From contig JAAOOA010000026.1 of the NCBI GenBank assembly GCA_012861695.1, positions 24,224,080-24,288,079 on the forward strand: a stretch of DNA of 64,000 nt, in the 5' to 3' direction. The notes beneath the pieces were generated by a model. The model had not been told where the DNA came from and ran no database searches. It saw only the letters and a list, made by a program, of their open reading frames with translations. Positions 1 through 11,451 of the stretch are shown here, one piece after another (positions within the stretch are counted from its first letter, which is position 1; every line of letters begins with the position of its first letter). The DNA comes from Trematomus loennbergii (taxonomy: Eukaryota; Chordata; Actinopteri; Perciformes; Nototheniidae). Both the position numbers and the translations under genes were made by a program.

Positions 1-630
1 TTTCCAACAGACATTTAAAGTCTTCTTTCAGCGCTTCTGACTGTTGTTTCACAACATCATTTGTTCCAATATGTAGTACCACATTCTTCACAGTCGGATG
101 TTCAGCCCCAATATGCAGGATCTTCTCAGCCAAGTCGGAGACCATATCCTTGGGAAAACTAAGGTGTTGTTCTTACTACACAGACCTTTTACATCTCTTA
201 CAGCAGAGTCACCCACAATCAGAGTTTCAGGCCCAGTCGTTAGCTTTCCCTCTAGCCTTTTACTTTTGGAGTAGCTATTGGTCCTTACCCTGCTGTGTGA
301 AGAGGACAGGTTATCCAGGTCATCAGAAAGAGATCTCCGGTTCTCGGTCAGCGGAGCGTATCTGTTCTGGATTGGCACACTTGGTGGTTTAGGAGGATTG
401 TTTGTAGTTCTCCCTTTAGCAGCTGTCCACGGCTGTTTCCTAGTATGAATAGGGGTTGAAGAGGCACTCTTCCTGGGTGATAACAATGCAGGCCAGCCGG
501 TCGCATCACAGATTTCAGAGCGCTGGGCTCTGCCTGTTATTCGTCCTCCCAAATCCCATGGAAATGATTTACTCTTAGGCTTTGCACCCAGAGAGTTCCA
601 GGGAGGACTACCACTTGTAGTCAACTTCAT
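1..630 (-). pseudogene. LINE ORF1 fragment with SGNH-esterase-like domain
   Basis: On the minus strand an open frame of 180 codons starts at 630. It has a proline/serine-rich basic N-terminus of about 130 residues, then a hydrophobic strand leading into a G-D-S-A block (about 201-222). After a frameshift near 158 the match continues in another frame with a helix and a G-T-N-D block (about 54-75), and runs off the window start. GDS plus GxND with this spacing is the signature of SGNH hydrolases, a domain known in ORF1 of several vertebrate CR1/L2-type LINEs, where it may help RNP assembly or membrane association. The frameshift and the absence of the rest of ORF1 and of ORF2 mean it is a relic or runs on outside the window. 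Family assignment is inferred from these motifs only. Confidence 0.6.
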
Positions 631-1535
631 TAAAATGTTATTAACGTGCCTAAACTCAGTAATTCACTAAAAATTACTGATCCCTGGGTGTTATTTTTCC
701 CCATAATGACCAAGTCGCTGCAAATTATCCCGCTTATTACATGGCCACAAAGTAACGACATGACTCCCAATATTAATTAAAATGCTTTTATGGATTTAGA
801 AAATATTTTTATTGATTTAAAAAATAGTTGTATGTATTGATTTAAATTTACATGCATCCGCTAAGAAAAATAGTCCGTTGTTACCGTTTTTTAAACAGTC
901 AGAATGAAACGGCAGCTCTCAGCTGTGTGTTCACACTCCTAATGGCCCATCACAGCTCTCTCCCCCCTAATCTTTCTTTTCCAACAGTTAAGTTAACTGT
1001 AGGTTACTCTGAGTGACAAGCTTACAGTTAGTGAAGTAACACTTTTTTTTTGTGAGTCACGACCTCGCTGTTTCATTCTAACATAACGCTCCAAATATGA
1101 CTGTTTCCACTTGGACTTCAATACAGCAACACCATTGTTTGGTTTCCATGGTAGCGTGTCTCTTTAGTAGCGTGCACTCCTTTCCTGTAAATTACAGGTC
1201 CAGCCAGGCAAAACAGTAATATGAAATATGAACGTTAGTTTTTAACTGAAATGATCAAATAAAGTCAAAATGTCACAGTGTTTACAAACATTGACCATAC
1301 CGTTCACCAGCCCCACCCCACTATGTTGAGTATAGCCTACTCTTTGTTTAAAACGAATTTGCCATCGGAATGTGTGTGTCCCAACCCCCCCCCCTGTGAT
1401 ATCTCTTCTCCAGCAGTCTGTAGTTTGTGTTCGCAGATCATCACCCTTAGCTATTTCAATTACCTCTCAAACAACCTAAACTAGTTATAAATGTTTATTT
1501 TAAATAAAGTATGTTTCTTCACATGTTAGGTCTAT
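631..1535. other. A/T-rich intergenic DNA, no gene seen
   Basis: I see no coding exon or RNA gene here. The stretch 1435-1510 is an inverted copy of 4239-4315, and its first part also matches 3764-3813. Otherwise the DNA appears unique within the window. Confidence 0.5.
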
Positions 1536-2365
1536 TAGTGATGGGAATTCCGGCTCTTCTTGGTGAGCCGGATCATTTGGCTCGGCTCACCAAGAAGAGC
1601 CGGCTCTTTCGGCTCCCAAACGGCTCTTCAGTTTACCACATATTATACCTTTTATAATTCAATCAATGTAGCCCTGTTTTGACTAATGATTTATATGTGT
1701 ACACATATCACTTAAATTATTCATACATCCTTTGTACTGAAGTATTCAAAAGTAAAAAGTACATGTTTAATATCAATTATTTGCTGTGGCCAATTGTTTT
1801 CATTCATCCAATGAATGCACTGACTTGCTTGTAGAACCACGCTACACAAAGCAGATAGCAACACAAAAACTTAAGCAGAGACATTTAAAAAAAAGGGCTA
1901 CTGTATCGACATTTTAAAATTATATTTAAAGAAAGGGCCCTGACAAAACAGCAGGGCTCTATTTCAGTATTAACTATAGAAAAAAGACAGCAACAGCTGA
2001 CATCAAATCTTTGCTGAGCCCAAGGATAATCATAAATAAATAACATAGTGAAAATAAATATATTGCTATGCTCAGTACAGCAGCATCCAACCGTCTCTAA
2101 TCATAAAAAAACATAATAAAAATAAATGTATTGCAATGCTCAAAACAGCAGCATCCAACAGTCTCTAATCCTTGGATATTACATGTCACTGCATGCATGC
2201 ACGGAGCAGCTGTAGCGCGGAGATCATCATATCATTCTGTCTTGTATTACTTAAAAAAATAAATAAATAAAAAAACGGCTCGTTCGCGGGCGCGAGCCGG
2301 CTCCCGTCGTTCACTTAAAAGAGCCGGCTCTTTGAGCCGGCTCGTTCGCGACCGACACATCACTA
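1536..2365. mobile_element. Non-autonomous hAT-type MITE (830 bp)
   Basis: The element starts TAGTGATGGG and ends CACATCACTA, so its termini are imperfect inverted repeats. It is flanked by the 8-bp duplication AGGTCTAT at 1528-1535 and 2366-2373, the size expected for hAT transposition. The subterminal regions are rich in GAGCCGGCTC-type motifs, and 1554-1599 forms a hairpin with 17-bp arms. There is no transposase reading frame, so mobility would have depended on an enzyme encoded elsewhere. Confidence 0.85.
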
Positions 2366-2373
2366 AGGTCTAT

Positions 2374-3640
2374 ATTGAAGGTTCATTGAAAGTAAAGCTT
2401 ACTTTGGTTCTTGTGCTCTAGTTCTTCAAGGAATCTTACTGAGAACGTTATGTTTCCTCTGACTGCTTATGCCAAAAGCAACGACAAATTATCTGTTATA
2501 AATACCTTTTTAGACCGTAAACTTTAGAATGAAATGTAATACCGGTTAGTTTTTTGTGTTCATACTGACAGAAGAAGAAATAAATTAAGTATGAATGAGA
2601 ATAAGACTTATGTAATGTATTGACATTTGATCAGTAGCCTATAAATGTATTACTAACTTTATCCACTGTGGTACCGAAGCTTGGATCACCGCCAAAGACA
2701 TGGCCGAGGGCAGCTGGCAGCTTTCATATTTTTCATGTGCGATTCTAACGCTTTCAGAAAGTGAAACATACAGCATCATTTGAGAAAAATAAATCAAAAT
2801 AAGCGTTATAAATGAACCCTGACTACTTGTGTTTAGGACTCACTGTATTTTGCTACTCTCTAGGTCTGTGGGCCAAATCCAGATATGGGGGGGGGGTTCT
2901 GTTAGAAGGTGCGACGGGGGAGGGGGGAGAGAGTTAGACGCTCGTGAATTGTCAACGGGGGGGGGCCTCTCTGCACGGAGGAGCCGCGGAGAAGTGAATC
3001 ACAGTGATCTCATAAACATATGACCAATGTGCGAGGGTGATGACATCAGAGCATCGTCCTATGGGCTTAGCCCCGGACAGGTACAACAGGTATTCACTCA
3101 GAGGGGGGTAGTTACCCATTTACATGTCAAAAAGCAACAAACAGTGGGCGGGTGGGGGAAGTATACTGAGAAGTATATAATGAGAACTGCTACCAATGGT
3201 GGCCTATTTAGTTTATTAAGAAATACATATTTGTAGCTTTTTTTTATCTGCAGTAGGAAATGCAGAGAGTAGCGACAGGGCTGGTCCAACCTGATCTGTA
3301 AAGTGATCTAACTAAGTGCTATTCATTTTCTTGACGGGGAAGTGCAGTGTAAATGGGGGGCTTATATGCATTTGAAAAGCAATATAAATCACACAGTTCG
3401 TATACAATAGGCATTAAAAGCACCGTCGATAACCATTGCCCTTCTCCTATTCAAACCAAAAGAGAAAATGCAGATATTACACTCTAAAAAGAAAGGGTAG
3501 ACATATCTGTACTCTTAGTGCCAAGTAGCTAAATAAATCTCCAAATCAAAAAATCAAACCAAGATATCTTGGGTATTCACTCAGAGGGGGGTCGGTGAAC
3601 CGGGCAGAGTTTTTCGCCGGTCAACGTGTGTGAAAGTTTA
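2374..3640. other. Intergenic DNA, no gene seen
   Basis: No exon with recognisable protein similarity. It includes G-runs at 2886-2895 and 2956-2966 and two copies (about 3091 and 3571) of a 19-base motif, AGGTATTCACTCAGAGGGG, that occurs a third time at 4083. Confidence 0.4.
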
Positions 3641-4520
3641 AAGTTTATCATCTAAATTTGCCGAAACAAGTTTAATATTCTGAAAGCCAAGACTTTGTTT
3701 ATTTGAAATCAGATGAAAACAAACTGTAACGGGCCCATATTATTCATATTCCGAGTCATAAAGACTTTATTTAAAATAAACATTTATAACTAGTTTAGGT
3801 TGTTTGAGAGGTACAGCTACCATTCTTTAATTAGATGTTTGATAAGTGCATGCAGATCACATAAAACACGTACACAGATACATTATTTTGTATTTTTATT
3901 AAATTCGACAATGTCAATTTCACTTTCCACTATGTCCACCGTTGTTTTTCACAACCAATGGCAGAACTTTATTGAGGCCTGTAATTAGTCGTTGCGACTC
4001 TGAGCGTTAGGGAAACCCATCATCTTGATAAAACATGAACTTTTCTTGTTATCATTTTTATTGTGTTAACAATTAAGTTAACAGGTATTCACTCAGAGGG
4101 GATCGGCTTCATAGTTGTATTATCATCTAAATTTGCCGAAACAAGTTTAATATTCTGAAAGCCAAGACTTTGTTTATTTGAAATCAGATGAAAACAAACT
4201 GTAACGGTCCCATGTTATTCATATTCCGAGTCATAAAGACTTTATTTAAAATAAACATTTATAACTAGTTTAGGTTGTTTGAGAGGTAATTGAAATAGCT
4301 AAGGGTGATGATCTGACTTGAAGTGTGTGTTTTTTGCTCCTCCCCATTCTTTAATTAGATGTTTGATAAGTGCATGCAGATCACATATAGTAAAACACGT
4401 ACACAGATACATTATTTTGTATTTTTATTAAATTTGACAATCTCAATTTCACTTTCCACTATGTCCACCGTTGTTTTTCACAACCAATGGCAGAACTTTA
4501 TTGAGGCCTGTAATTAGTCA
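3640..4520. repeat. Imperfect direct duplication, about 0.4 kb units
   Basis: The segment about 3645-3990 recurs at about 4120-4520, offset by 480-530 bases. The second copy keeps about 50 bases (about 4290-4345) that the first lacks. Part of each copy also occurs inverted at 1435-1510. No coding content is evident. Confidence 0.75.
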
Positions 4521-4648
4521 ACTACAGGTCTCTTGAAGTCTTTTTCTTCCAAAAAGCTTGTGACAAGATGTTATTGCTCTTGGGGCATTAAAAACAAGAT
4601 TTTAACTTTAGTTTTTTATATAATATCTGCATTGTCTCTTGTGAAAAA

Positions 4649-6160
4649 CTAAGTCTTAGTTTGGCCATAGTTATTTAATATATAGCGCCATCTCCTGGTT
4701 AAACCCTGAAATTGGAGAATAGTGGGAGGGCCTAACATTCCTGAATACTGGTCTTTGGCAGGTCTTAGGCAGGTAACTGGCTGGCAGTAGGCAGGAAGCT
4801 GTATGCTGGGGTCCAAAATAAGAGGCTCCATCTGTAAGCTCATCAGCACTAAAAACACAGTTCACCTCTAATTTACAGATAGGAGAAGCATTAAAAACAT
4901 CAGAAAACTGTGAGGCAGTCAAGGGGTTAATCGAACGCAGACAACGTGCAGGGGCACGTGATTCGACTCCTGCGGAAGGGATCAAGGTTGTAAACAGAAC
5001 CGGTAAATGGTCTGAGATACGCGTCGCTGCACATATTTCATCCACAGATACAGACAGTCCAAACGATAATACTAAGTCCAAGGTGTGTCCTTTTTTGTGT
5101 GTTGGGCCAGCCACGGACTGAACGAGACCAAAAGAATCAAGGAGATTTAAAAAGTCCCTAACCAGAGGTTTGGACTCGCAACACACATGGACATTAAAGT
5201 CTCCGGAGATCAAAACACGATCATATTTCACCATGATCCCGGACAGAAAGTCAGAAAAGTCATTTATAAAATCCTTATTGCACTTTGGCGGACGATACAC
5301 GACTGCGCAGAGTATAGGCGAGGCCGGGTTCAGTTCAAAAAGCTGCAACTCAAAGCTAGCATAGCTAGTTACAGGGTGAAGCAATCGGCATTGGAGGCTA
5401 GCTCTAAACACTGATGCTATGCCCCCACCATGGCCGGTGGCACGGGGGGAGCTGAAGAATGTACAGTCAGGAGGAAGAAGTTCAGAGAACGGTGTATACT
5501 CGCCAGCGTGGACCCAGGTCTCCGTCAGAAACATAAAATCCAGTTCACGAGAGGTGAAAAGTCGTTTAGCAGGAACGTTTTGTTTGCTATCGACCTAGCA
5601 TTTAGCAAAGCCATGCAAAGTTTTCGCTCCGGGCTTGCCGAAGGTGTAGTGCGTCTCAGCTGACGAAGATGTGCGTGTTGAACGCGCGCGGGCCGGGAGC
5701 AGTCAGTCGGGCAGGAGGAGCTGCCAGCGGGCCCAGCAGAGTCCGCAGCTCCGGAAAAACAGGGCGAATCCATCGATCCCTCACATGGCGTGCAGCGGGA
5801 GGGCCATGACATCCGAGGCGTGGATAAGTCCCAGAAGAAGCCGTCAGGTATGCCTTAAGATGGACCAGTGCACCACCATGCTTTCCCCGTCGTCTAAAGC
5901 GCTTTCGGCGAGCAGGATGCAGGGCAACCTGTGTAGGTAGGTGGGAATATTCGACAGTAGAGGGGGGGGGGACGATTTATGGTTGCCAGATGTAGGTTTG
6001 GGCAGCAATATCAACTCCAGTGAGGGTCTGAGGTGGAGGAGAGCTTGGCGATCGTAAACGAGCAGAGCAGAGACATTCTGACAAACATAAAACAAAAACA
6101 GGATAGCTAAAGGTAGAGAGCTGAGGGAGCGGCGAGCCGACACAGGCGCCATCTTGAATC
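4649..6160 (-). mobile_element. 5' part of an L2-like LINE
   Basis: Minus-strand order is: an upstream reading frame beginning near 6152 with a hydrophobic leader, a basic linker region, the ORF2 start region (ARSIxNK-type motif near 5580-5610) and an apurinic/apyrimidinic-type endonuclease domain. The similarity stops near 4860, just after the endonuclease; no reverse transcriptase follows. The element is therefore missing its catalytic 3' two thirds, the reverse of the usual 5' truncation. Two frame changes lie near 5530 and 5830. Confidence 0.65.
4671..5534 (-). pseudogene. LINE ORF2 endonuclease domain remnant
   Basis: This 287-codon frame shows the endonuclease/exonuclease/phosphatase fold motifs in order: the LTETW block with the metal-binding Glu at the very start (about 5520), a VYRPP strand, the S-G-D-F-N-V-H active-site block (about 5187-5205), THxxGHTLD, and the terminal S-D-H-L-P block (about 5001-5030). 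In LINEs this domain nicks the target DNA to prime reverse transcription. From about 4860 on, the frame reads unrelated sequence to a stop at 4671. The N-terminal ORF2 part continues upstream in another frame (5525-5812), so the protein is broken. Confidence 0.7.
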
Positions 6161-6176
6161 ACGTACCGTGAAATTC

Positions 6177-6267
6177 ACAGTATTTAACTGGCAGCAATTG
6201 ACAAGTTACTTACTGTAAAAATGAATTACAGTAAGTAACTTGTCAATTGTTGCCAGTTAAATACTGT
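6177..6267. repeat. Near-perfect palindrome with 42-bp arms
   Basis: Arms 6177-6218 and 6226-6267 are complementary with one mismatch and a 7-base centre. The same palindromic module recurs near 7978-8060, 9387-9480, 10687-10780 and 12147-12230, so it is a mobile or co-duplicated module. Confidence 0.8.
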
Positions 6268-6277
6268 AAAATGAATT

Positions 6278-6280
<3 letters not shown>

Positions 6281-6350
<70 letters not shown>
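6281..6350. repeat. (GA)n microsatellite
   Basis: About 35 uninterrupted GA units. A second tract with identical flanks lies at 9488-9559. Confidence 0.95.
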
Positions 6351-6356
<6 letters not shown>

Positions 6357-7235
6357 TGAACAGTTAGAACTGACTCTTGATCGCCCTCTCTCTCTCTCTT
6401 GAACGGCATATGATGACACCCCATAATTGACGTAGAGCTGTTGAGGGCACGACCATTAACCATTATCTGAAGTCAGTTGGAGTGATGACATCATCGTGTT
6501 CCATTACACAGGTGTTTATAGTTGAGCTAACGAGCTCTGTAGAGATCAGAGGTTTGCATTGTTCTGAATGAGAGATAAATCTCTTACATGTGAACGTTTT
6601 GTGGAAGAACGATAACAGATATCAGTGAAATTTCAAAACGTGAAGCATGTGAGGGAGGTGAGTATCTGAAGTGTAATTTTTGTGTACTTTCGGGTTAATA
6701 ATGTGGCCTTTTTGGCAGTTTAACTAAAGGTGTGCGGCTGCTGCTGTGAGGAAATATCAGCCTGAAATTACAATGGGTTTTAATGGAGACATGTTGAATG
6801 TTGTTGTCACTTCATGCCCTCAAGAGGCATTTTGTTTAATTATTTTTGCTTAATTATTTGTCATTTTTCAAGCTACAAGATGTTTTCCTACGTTTGTCAT
6901 GAAAAATTATGTCTCAGGAATGTAGGGTTTGGGAATTATGGCAGTTTAAAAAAAAATATGAAGGCAAATTTCAAGATTTCCTACACTCTAGCTGTGACAT
7001 CACGCACTCTGCCTTAACGAGCTGCGCAATGTTAAAGTTGAAATGTTAAAAATGTGATGTATTATCGGATGTATCTCTGGAATTATGAAAGTTATGAATG
7101 ATAAAAGTAATAGCCTGCGATTCCCGACCGAGCTGAACGTTTGGATGTTTGAACGGAGTTTCTGCGATGTTGAATGTGGGAGGAGAAGAGGGCCAAAATA
7201 AGTCGGTGGAATAATAAACTTTTTGTCCGTAGCAT
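6351..7235. other. Intergenic DNA, no gene seen
   Basis: A/T-rich sequence with a short CT tract near 6386-6400. No exon, RNA gene or transposon terminus recognised. Confidence 0.4.
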
Positions 7236-7239
7236 AACA

Positions 7240-7274
7240 TATAGTGGGAATGCTGTATCAGCATTCCCACTATA
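7240..7274. repeat. Perfect 16-bp palindrome, 3-base loop
   Basis: Arms 7240-7255 and 7259-7274 are perfectly complementary around TAT. It sits where the related units downstream carry a TG microsatellite. Confidence 0.9.
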
Positions 7275-8149
7275 TAACGATAATAATACAACAACAATTT
7301 CAGATTGTATGCATGGTCCTGGATGCATGGATATAAAGATTCTCGTCTGTTTTTGTTTTGTGGGTTTTATTATGATTTGTTGTTTTGTCCTTAATGTTTT
7401 GGTATTGTCTCACATTGTAATTCTGAAAATAAAAGTGGAGAGATCCGTGAGTGAATTTAATTAGAGAAGAAGAACATTCCTGTTGAAATGGTCTGCTGAA
7501 CATCAATGCTGTGATAATGGGATGTTACATTTGGAACTCAATCTGATTAAATGTCTTATATTATAACATCTTCACTATACATATCAACAGGAGACACATG
7601 TTGAGATTGTCAGAATGATGGTGAAAGCCCCAAAGTGGTTCAATCATATGCAATATTTCTAACCTAACATTTTAAATGCATTATACATGATATTTCTTCA
7701 TACTTTGCATTATAAAGTTAATCTGTTGTGCACGCTGAAAAATGAAAAAGGCTTATGATTGATGTTCTTATTAATTATGCTTTTAAGTTTCGTTATAACA
7801 CAAAGCCTTGACTCAATGGAAAAGTACTTCAGGCTTTAAGTTCGTTCAGCAGAAATCACCAGACCAAATGGAATTTATAGAATCCAACCTAACAGGAAGC
7901 TAGAGCCACACACACACCACTCACCGTAGGTAGGGCCACACTTCATATACACTGTAGGTAAATGTGTATGTGAAATTCACAGTATTTAACTGGCAGCAAT
8001 TGACAAGTTACTTACTGTAAAACAGTAAGTAACTTGTCAATTGTTGCCAGTTAAATACTGTAAAATGAATTACAGTAAGTAACTTGTCAATTGCTGCCAG
8101 TTAAATACTGTAAAGGTAATCACAGTATTTACAAGTTTTTATTTACAGT

Positions 8150-8600
8150 AACAGTGTAACATGAAACACAGTAACTTCCAAGTACTGTATTTGTGTTTAC
8201 GGTAATAGTGTTTAAACTGTAAAATGAAACACAGTAATATGTAATTACTTTATTTGTTACAGCAGTAGTGTTATAGCTGTAAAATGAAACACAGTAACTT
8301 CCAAGTACTGTATTTGTGTTTACGGTAATAGTGTTTAAACTGTAAAATGAAACACAGTAATATGTAATTACTTTATTTGTTACAGCAGTAGTGTTATAGC
8401 TGTAAAATGAAACACAGTAACTTCCAAGTACTGTATTTGTGTTTACGGTAATAGTGTTTAAACTGTAAAATGAAACACAGTAATATGTAATTACTTATTT
8501 GTTACAGCAGTATGTTATAGCTGTAAAATGAAACACAGTAACTTCCAAGTACTGTATTTGTGTTTACGGTAATAGTGTTCCAACTGTAAAATAGAAAATG
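8150..8600. repeat. Minisatellite of ~122-bp units
   Basis: About 3.5 units alternate two half-units, one with CACAGTAACTTCCAAGTACT and one with CACAGTAATATGTAATTACT, both ending in TGTAAAATGAAA. Shorter arrays of the same repeat are at about 10870-11060 and 12290-12470, so copy number differs between array units. Confidence 0.85.
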
Positions 8601-8909
8601 TAATGCTATAGTTTTAAGTTGTAACTGTAAACAATTTACTCATTAGTGTGTGTGTGGGAGAAAAACTCCTTCTGGAGGGAATACAGTGATTTGAGCCTTT
8701 GCAGACCACAACTTTTTTATACCACATTCTCCCAAATGGGAATCTAGGCATTACCTTATTTATCAACCCACCAGTGTTCTTTTTTAAATAAAAAGCAAAA
8801 CTGTATAATTGCCATATAAATATGAACATATGCGTGGTGTTGCCGCATCCATTTCCTCCCCAGTTTAGTGTCTTAGTTGTGTGGTTAATAACAGTGTGTA
8901 CAGTCTGTG

Positions 8910-8911
<2 letters not shown>

Positions 8912-8969
<58 letters not shown>
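8912..8969. repeat. (TG)n microsatellite
   Basis: Pure TG tract inside the first array unit, ending TTGAG directly before the LINE 5' fragment. Confidence 0.95.
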
Positions 8970-8971
<2 letters not shown>

Positions 8972-8976
8972 TGAGA

Positions 8977-9375
8977 ATCCATCGATCCCTCACATGGCGT
9001 GCAGCGGGAGGGCCATGACATCCGAGGCGTGGATAAGTCCCAGAAGAAGCCGTCAGGTATGCCTTAAGATGGACCAGTGCACCACCACGCTTTCCCCGTC
9101 GTCTAAAGCGCTTTCGGCGAAGCAGGATGCAGGGCAACCTGCGTAGGTAGGTGGGAATATTCGACAGTAGAGGGGGGGGGGACGATTTATGGTTGCCAGA
9201 TGTAGGTTTGGGCAGCAATATCAACTCCAGTGAGGGTCTGAGGTGGAGGAGAGCTTGGCGATCGTAAACGAGCAGAGCAGAGACATTCTGACAAACATAA
9301 AACAAAAACAGGATAGCTAAAGGTAGAGAGCTGAGGGAGCGGCGAGCCGACACAGGCGCCATCTTGAATCACGTA
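8977..9375 (-). mobile_element. Second copy of the L2-like LINE 5' end
   Basis: This segment duplicates 5773-6170, including the upstream minus-strand reading frame starting at 9362. Its right flank (palindrome and GA tract) is also the same as at 6177-6350, so a chromosomal block of about 590 bp (5773-6358) was copied rather than a new LINE insertion. Near 9100 it keeps a frame into the basic linker that the first copy has lost. Confidence 0.75.
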
Positions 9376-9486
9376 CCGTGAAATTCACAGTATTTAACTG
9401 GCAGCAATTGACAAGTTACTTACTGTAAAATGAATTACAGTAAGTAACTTGTCAATTGTTGCCAGTTAAATACTGTAAAATGAATT

Positions 9487-9487
<1 letters not shown>

Positions 9488-9559
<72 letters not shown>
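9488..9559. repeat. (GA)n microsatellite
   Basis: Duplicate of the tract at 6281-6350 with the same left flank. Confidence 0.95.
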
Positions 9560-9565
<6 letters not shown>

Positions 9566-9911
9566 TTTACGGTAATAGTGTTCCAACTGTAAAATAGAAA
9601 ATGTAATGCTATAGTTTTAAGTTGTAACTGTAAACAATTTACTCATTAGTGTGTGTGTGGGAGAAAAACTCCTTCTGGAGGGAATACAGTGATTTGAGCC
9701 TTTGCAGACCACAACTTTTTTATACCACATTCTCCCAAATGGGAATCTAGGCATTACCTTATTTATCAACCCACCAGTGTTCTTTTTAAATAAAAAGCAA
9801 AACTGTATAATTGCCATATAAATATGAACATATGCGTGGTGTTGCCGCATCCATTTCCTCCCCAGTTTAGTGTCTTAGTTGTGTGGTTAATAACAGTGTG
9901 TACAGTCTGTG

Positions 9912-9912
<1 letters not shown>

Positions 9913-9995
<83 letters not shown>
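9913..9995. repeat. (TG)n microsatellite
   Basis: About 41 TG units at the end of the first long array unit. Confidence 0.95.
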
Positions 9996-9998
<3 letters not shown>

Positions 9999-11377
9999 AG
10001 TTTTATACAGTTTATATATAAAAAAAACATAATAACAACAACAATGATAATAACAATAATAATAACTACAACAACAATTTCAGATTGTATGCATGGTCCT
10101 GGAGATCCGTGAGTGAATTGAATTAGAGAAGAACATTCCTGTTGAAATGGTCTGCTGAACATCAATGCTGTGATCAATGGGGATGTTACATTTGGCTGCT
10201 TTGACGAAGCCTCTCACATTATGATATAGATAAACTCAATCTGATTAAATGTCTTATATTATAAATAAATATATATAATAATCTTCACTACACCTATCAA
10301 CAGGAGACACATGTTGAGATTGTCAGAATGATGGTGAAAGCCCCAAAGTGGTTCAATCAAATGCAATATTTTCTAACCTAACATTTTAAATGCATTATAC
10401 ATGATATTTCTTCATACTTTGCCTTATAAAGTTAAACTGTTGTGCACGCTGAAAAATGAAAAAGGCTTATGATTGATGTTCTTATTAATTATGCTTTTAA
10501 GTTTCGTTATAACACAAAGCCTTGACTCAATGGAAAAGTACTTCAGGCTTTAAGTTTCGTTCAGCAAAAATCACCAGACCAAATGGAATTTACAGAATCC
10601 AACCTAACAGGAAGCTAGAGCCACACACACACCCACTCACCGTAGGTAGGGCCACACTTCATATACACTGTAGGTAAATGTATGTGAAATTCACAGTATT
10701 TAACTGGCAGCAATTGACAAGTTACTTACTGTAAAACAGTAAGTAACTTGTCAATTGTTGCCAGTTAAATACTGTAAAATGAATTACAGTAAGTAACTTG
10801 TCAATTGCTGCCAGTTAAATACTGTAAAGGTAATCACAGTATTTACAAGTTTTTATTTACAGTAACAGTGTAACATGAAACACAGTAACTTCCAAGTACT
10901 GTATTTGTGTTTACGGTAATAGTGTTTAAACTGTAAAATGAAACACAGTAATATGTAATTACTTTATTTGTTACAGCAGTAGTGTTTTAGCTGTAAAATG
11001 AAACACAGTAACTTCCAAGTACTGTATTTGTGTTTACGGTAATAGTGTTTCAACTGTAAAATAGAAAATGTAATGCTATAGTTTTAAGTTGTAACTGTAA
11101 AACAATTTACTCATTAGTGTGTGTGGGAGAAAAACTCCTTCTGGAGGGAACACAGTGATTTGAGCCTTTGCAGACCACAACTTTTTTATACCACATTCTC
11201 CCAAATGGGAATCTAGGCATTACCTTATTTATCAACCCACCAGTGTTCTTTTTTAAATAAAAAGCAAAACTGTATAATTGCCATATAAATATGAACATAT
11301 GCGTGGTGTTGCCGCATCCATTTCCTCCCAGTTTAGTGTCTTAGTTGTGTGGTTAATAACAGTGTGTACAGTCTGTG

Positions 11378-11379
<2 letters not shown>

Positions 11380-11450
<71 letters not shown>
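11380..11450. repeat. (TG)n microsatellite
   Basis: About 35 TG units in the same place of the second array unit. Confidence 0.95.

Positions 11451-11451
<1 letters not shown>

Noticed and set aside
88..392. Plus-strand frame at 150-392
   Set aside because: Antisense to the SGNH-type LINE frame, with no motif of its own.
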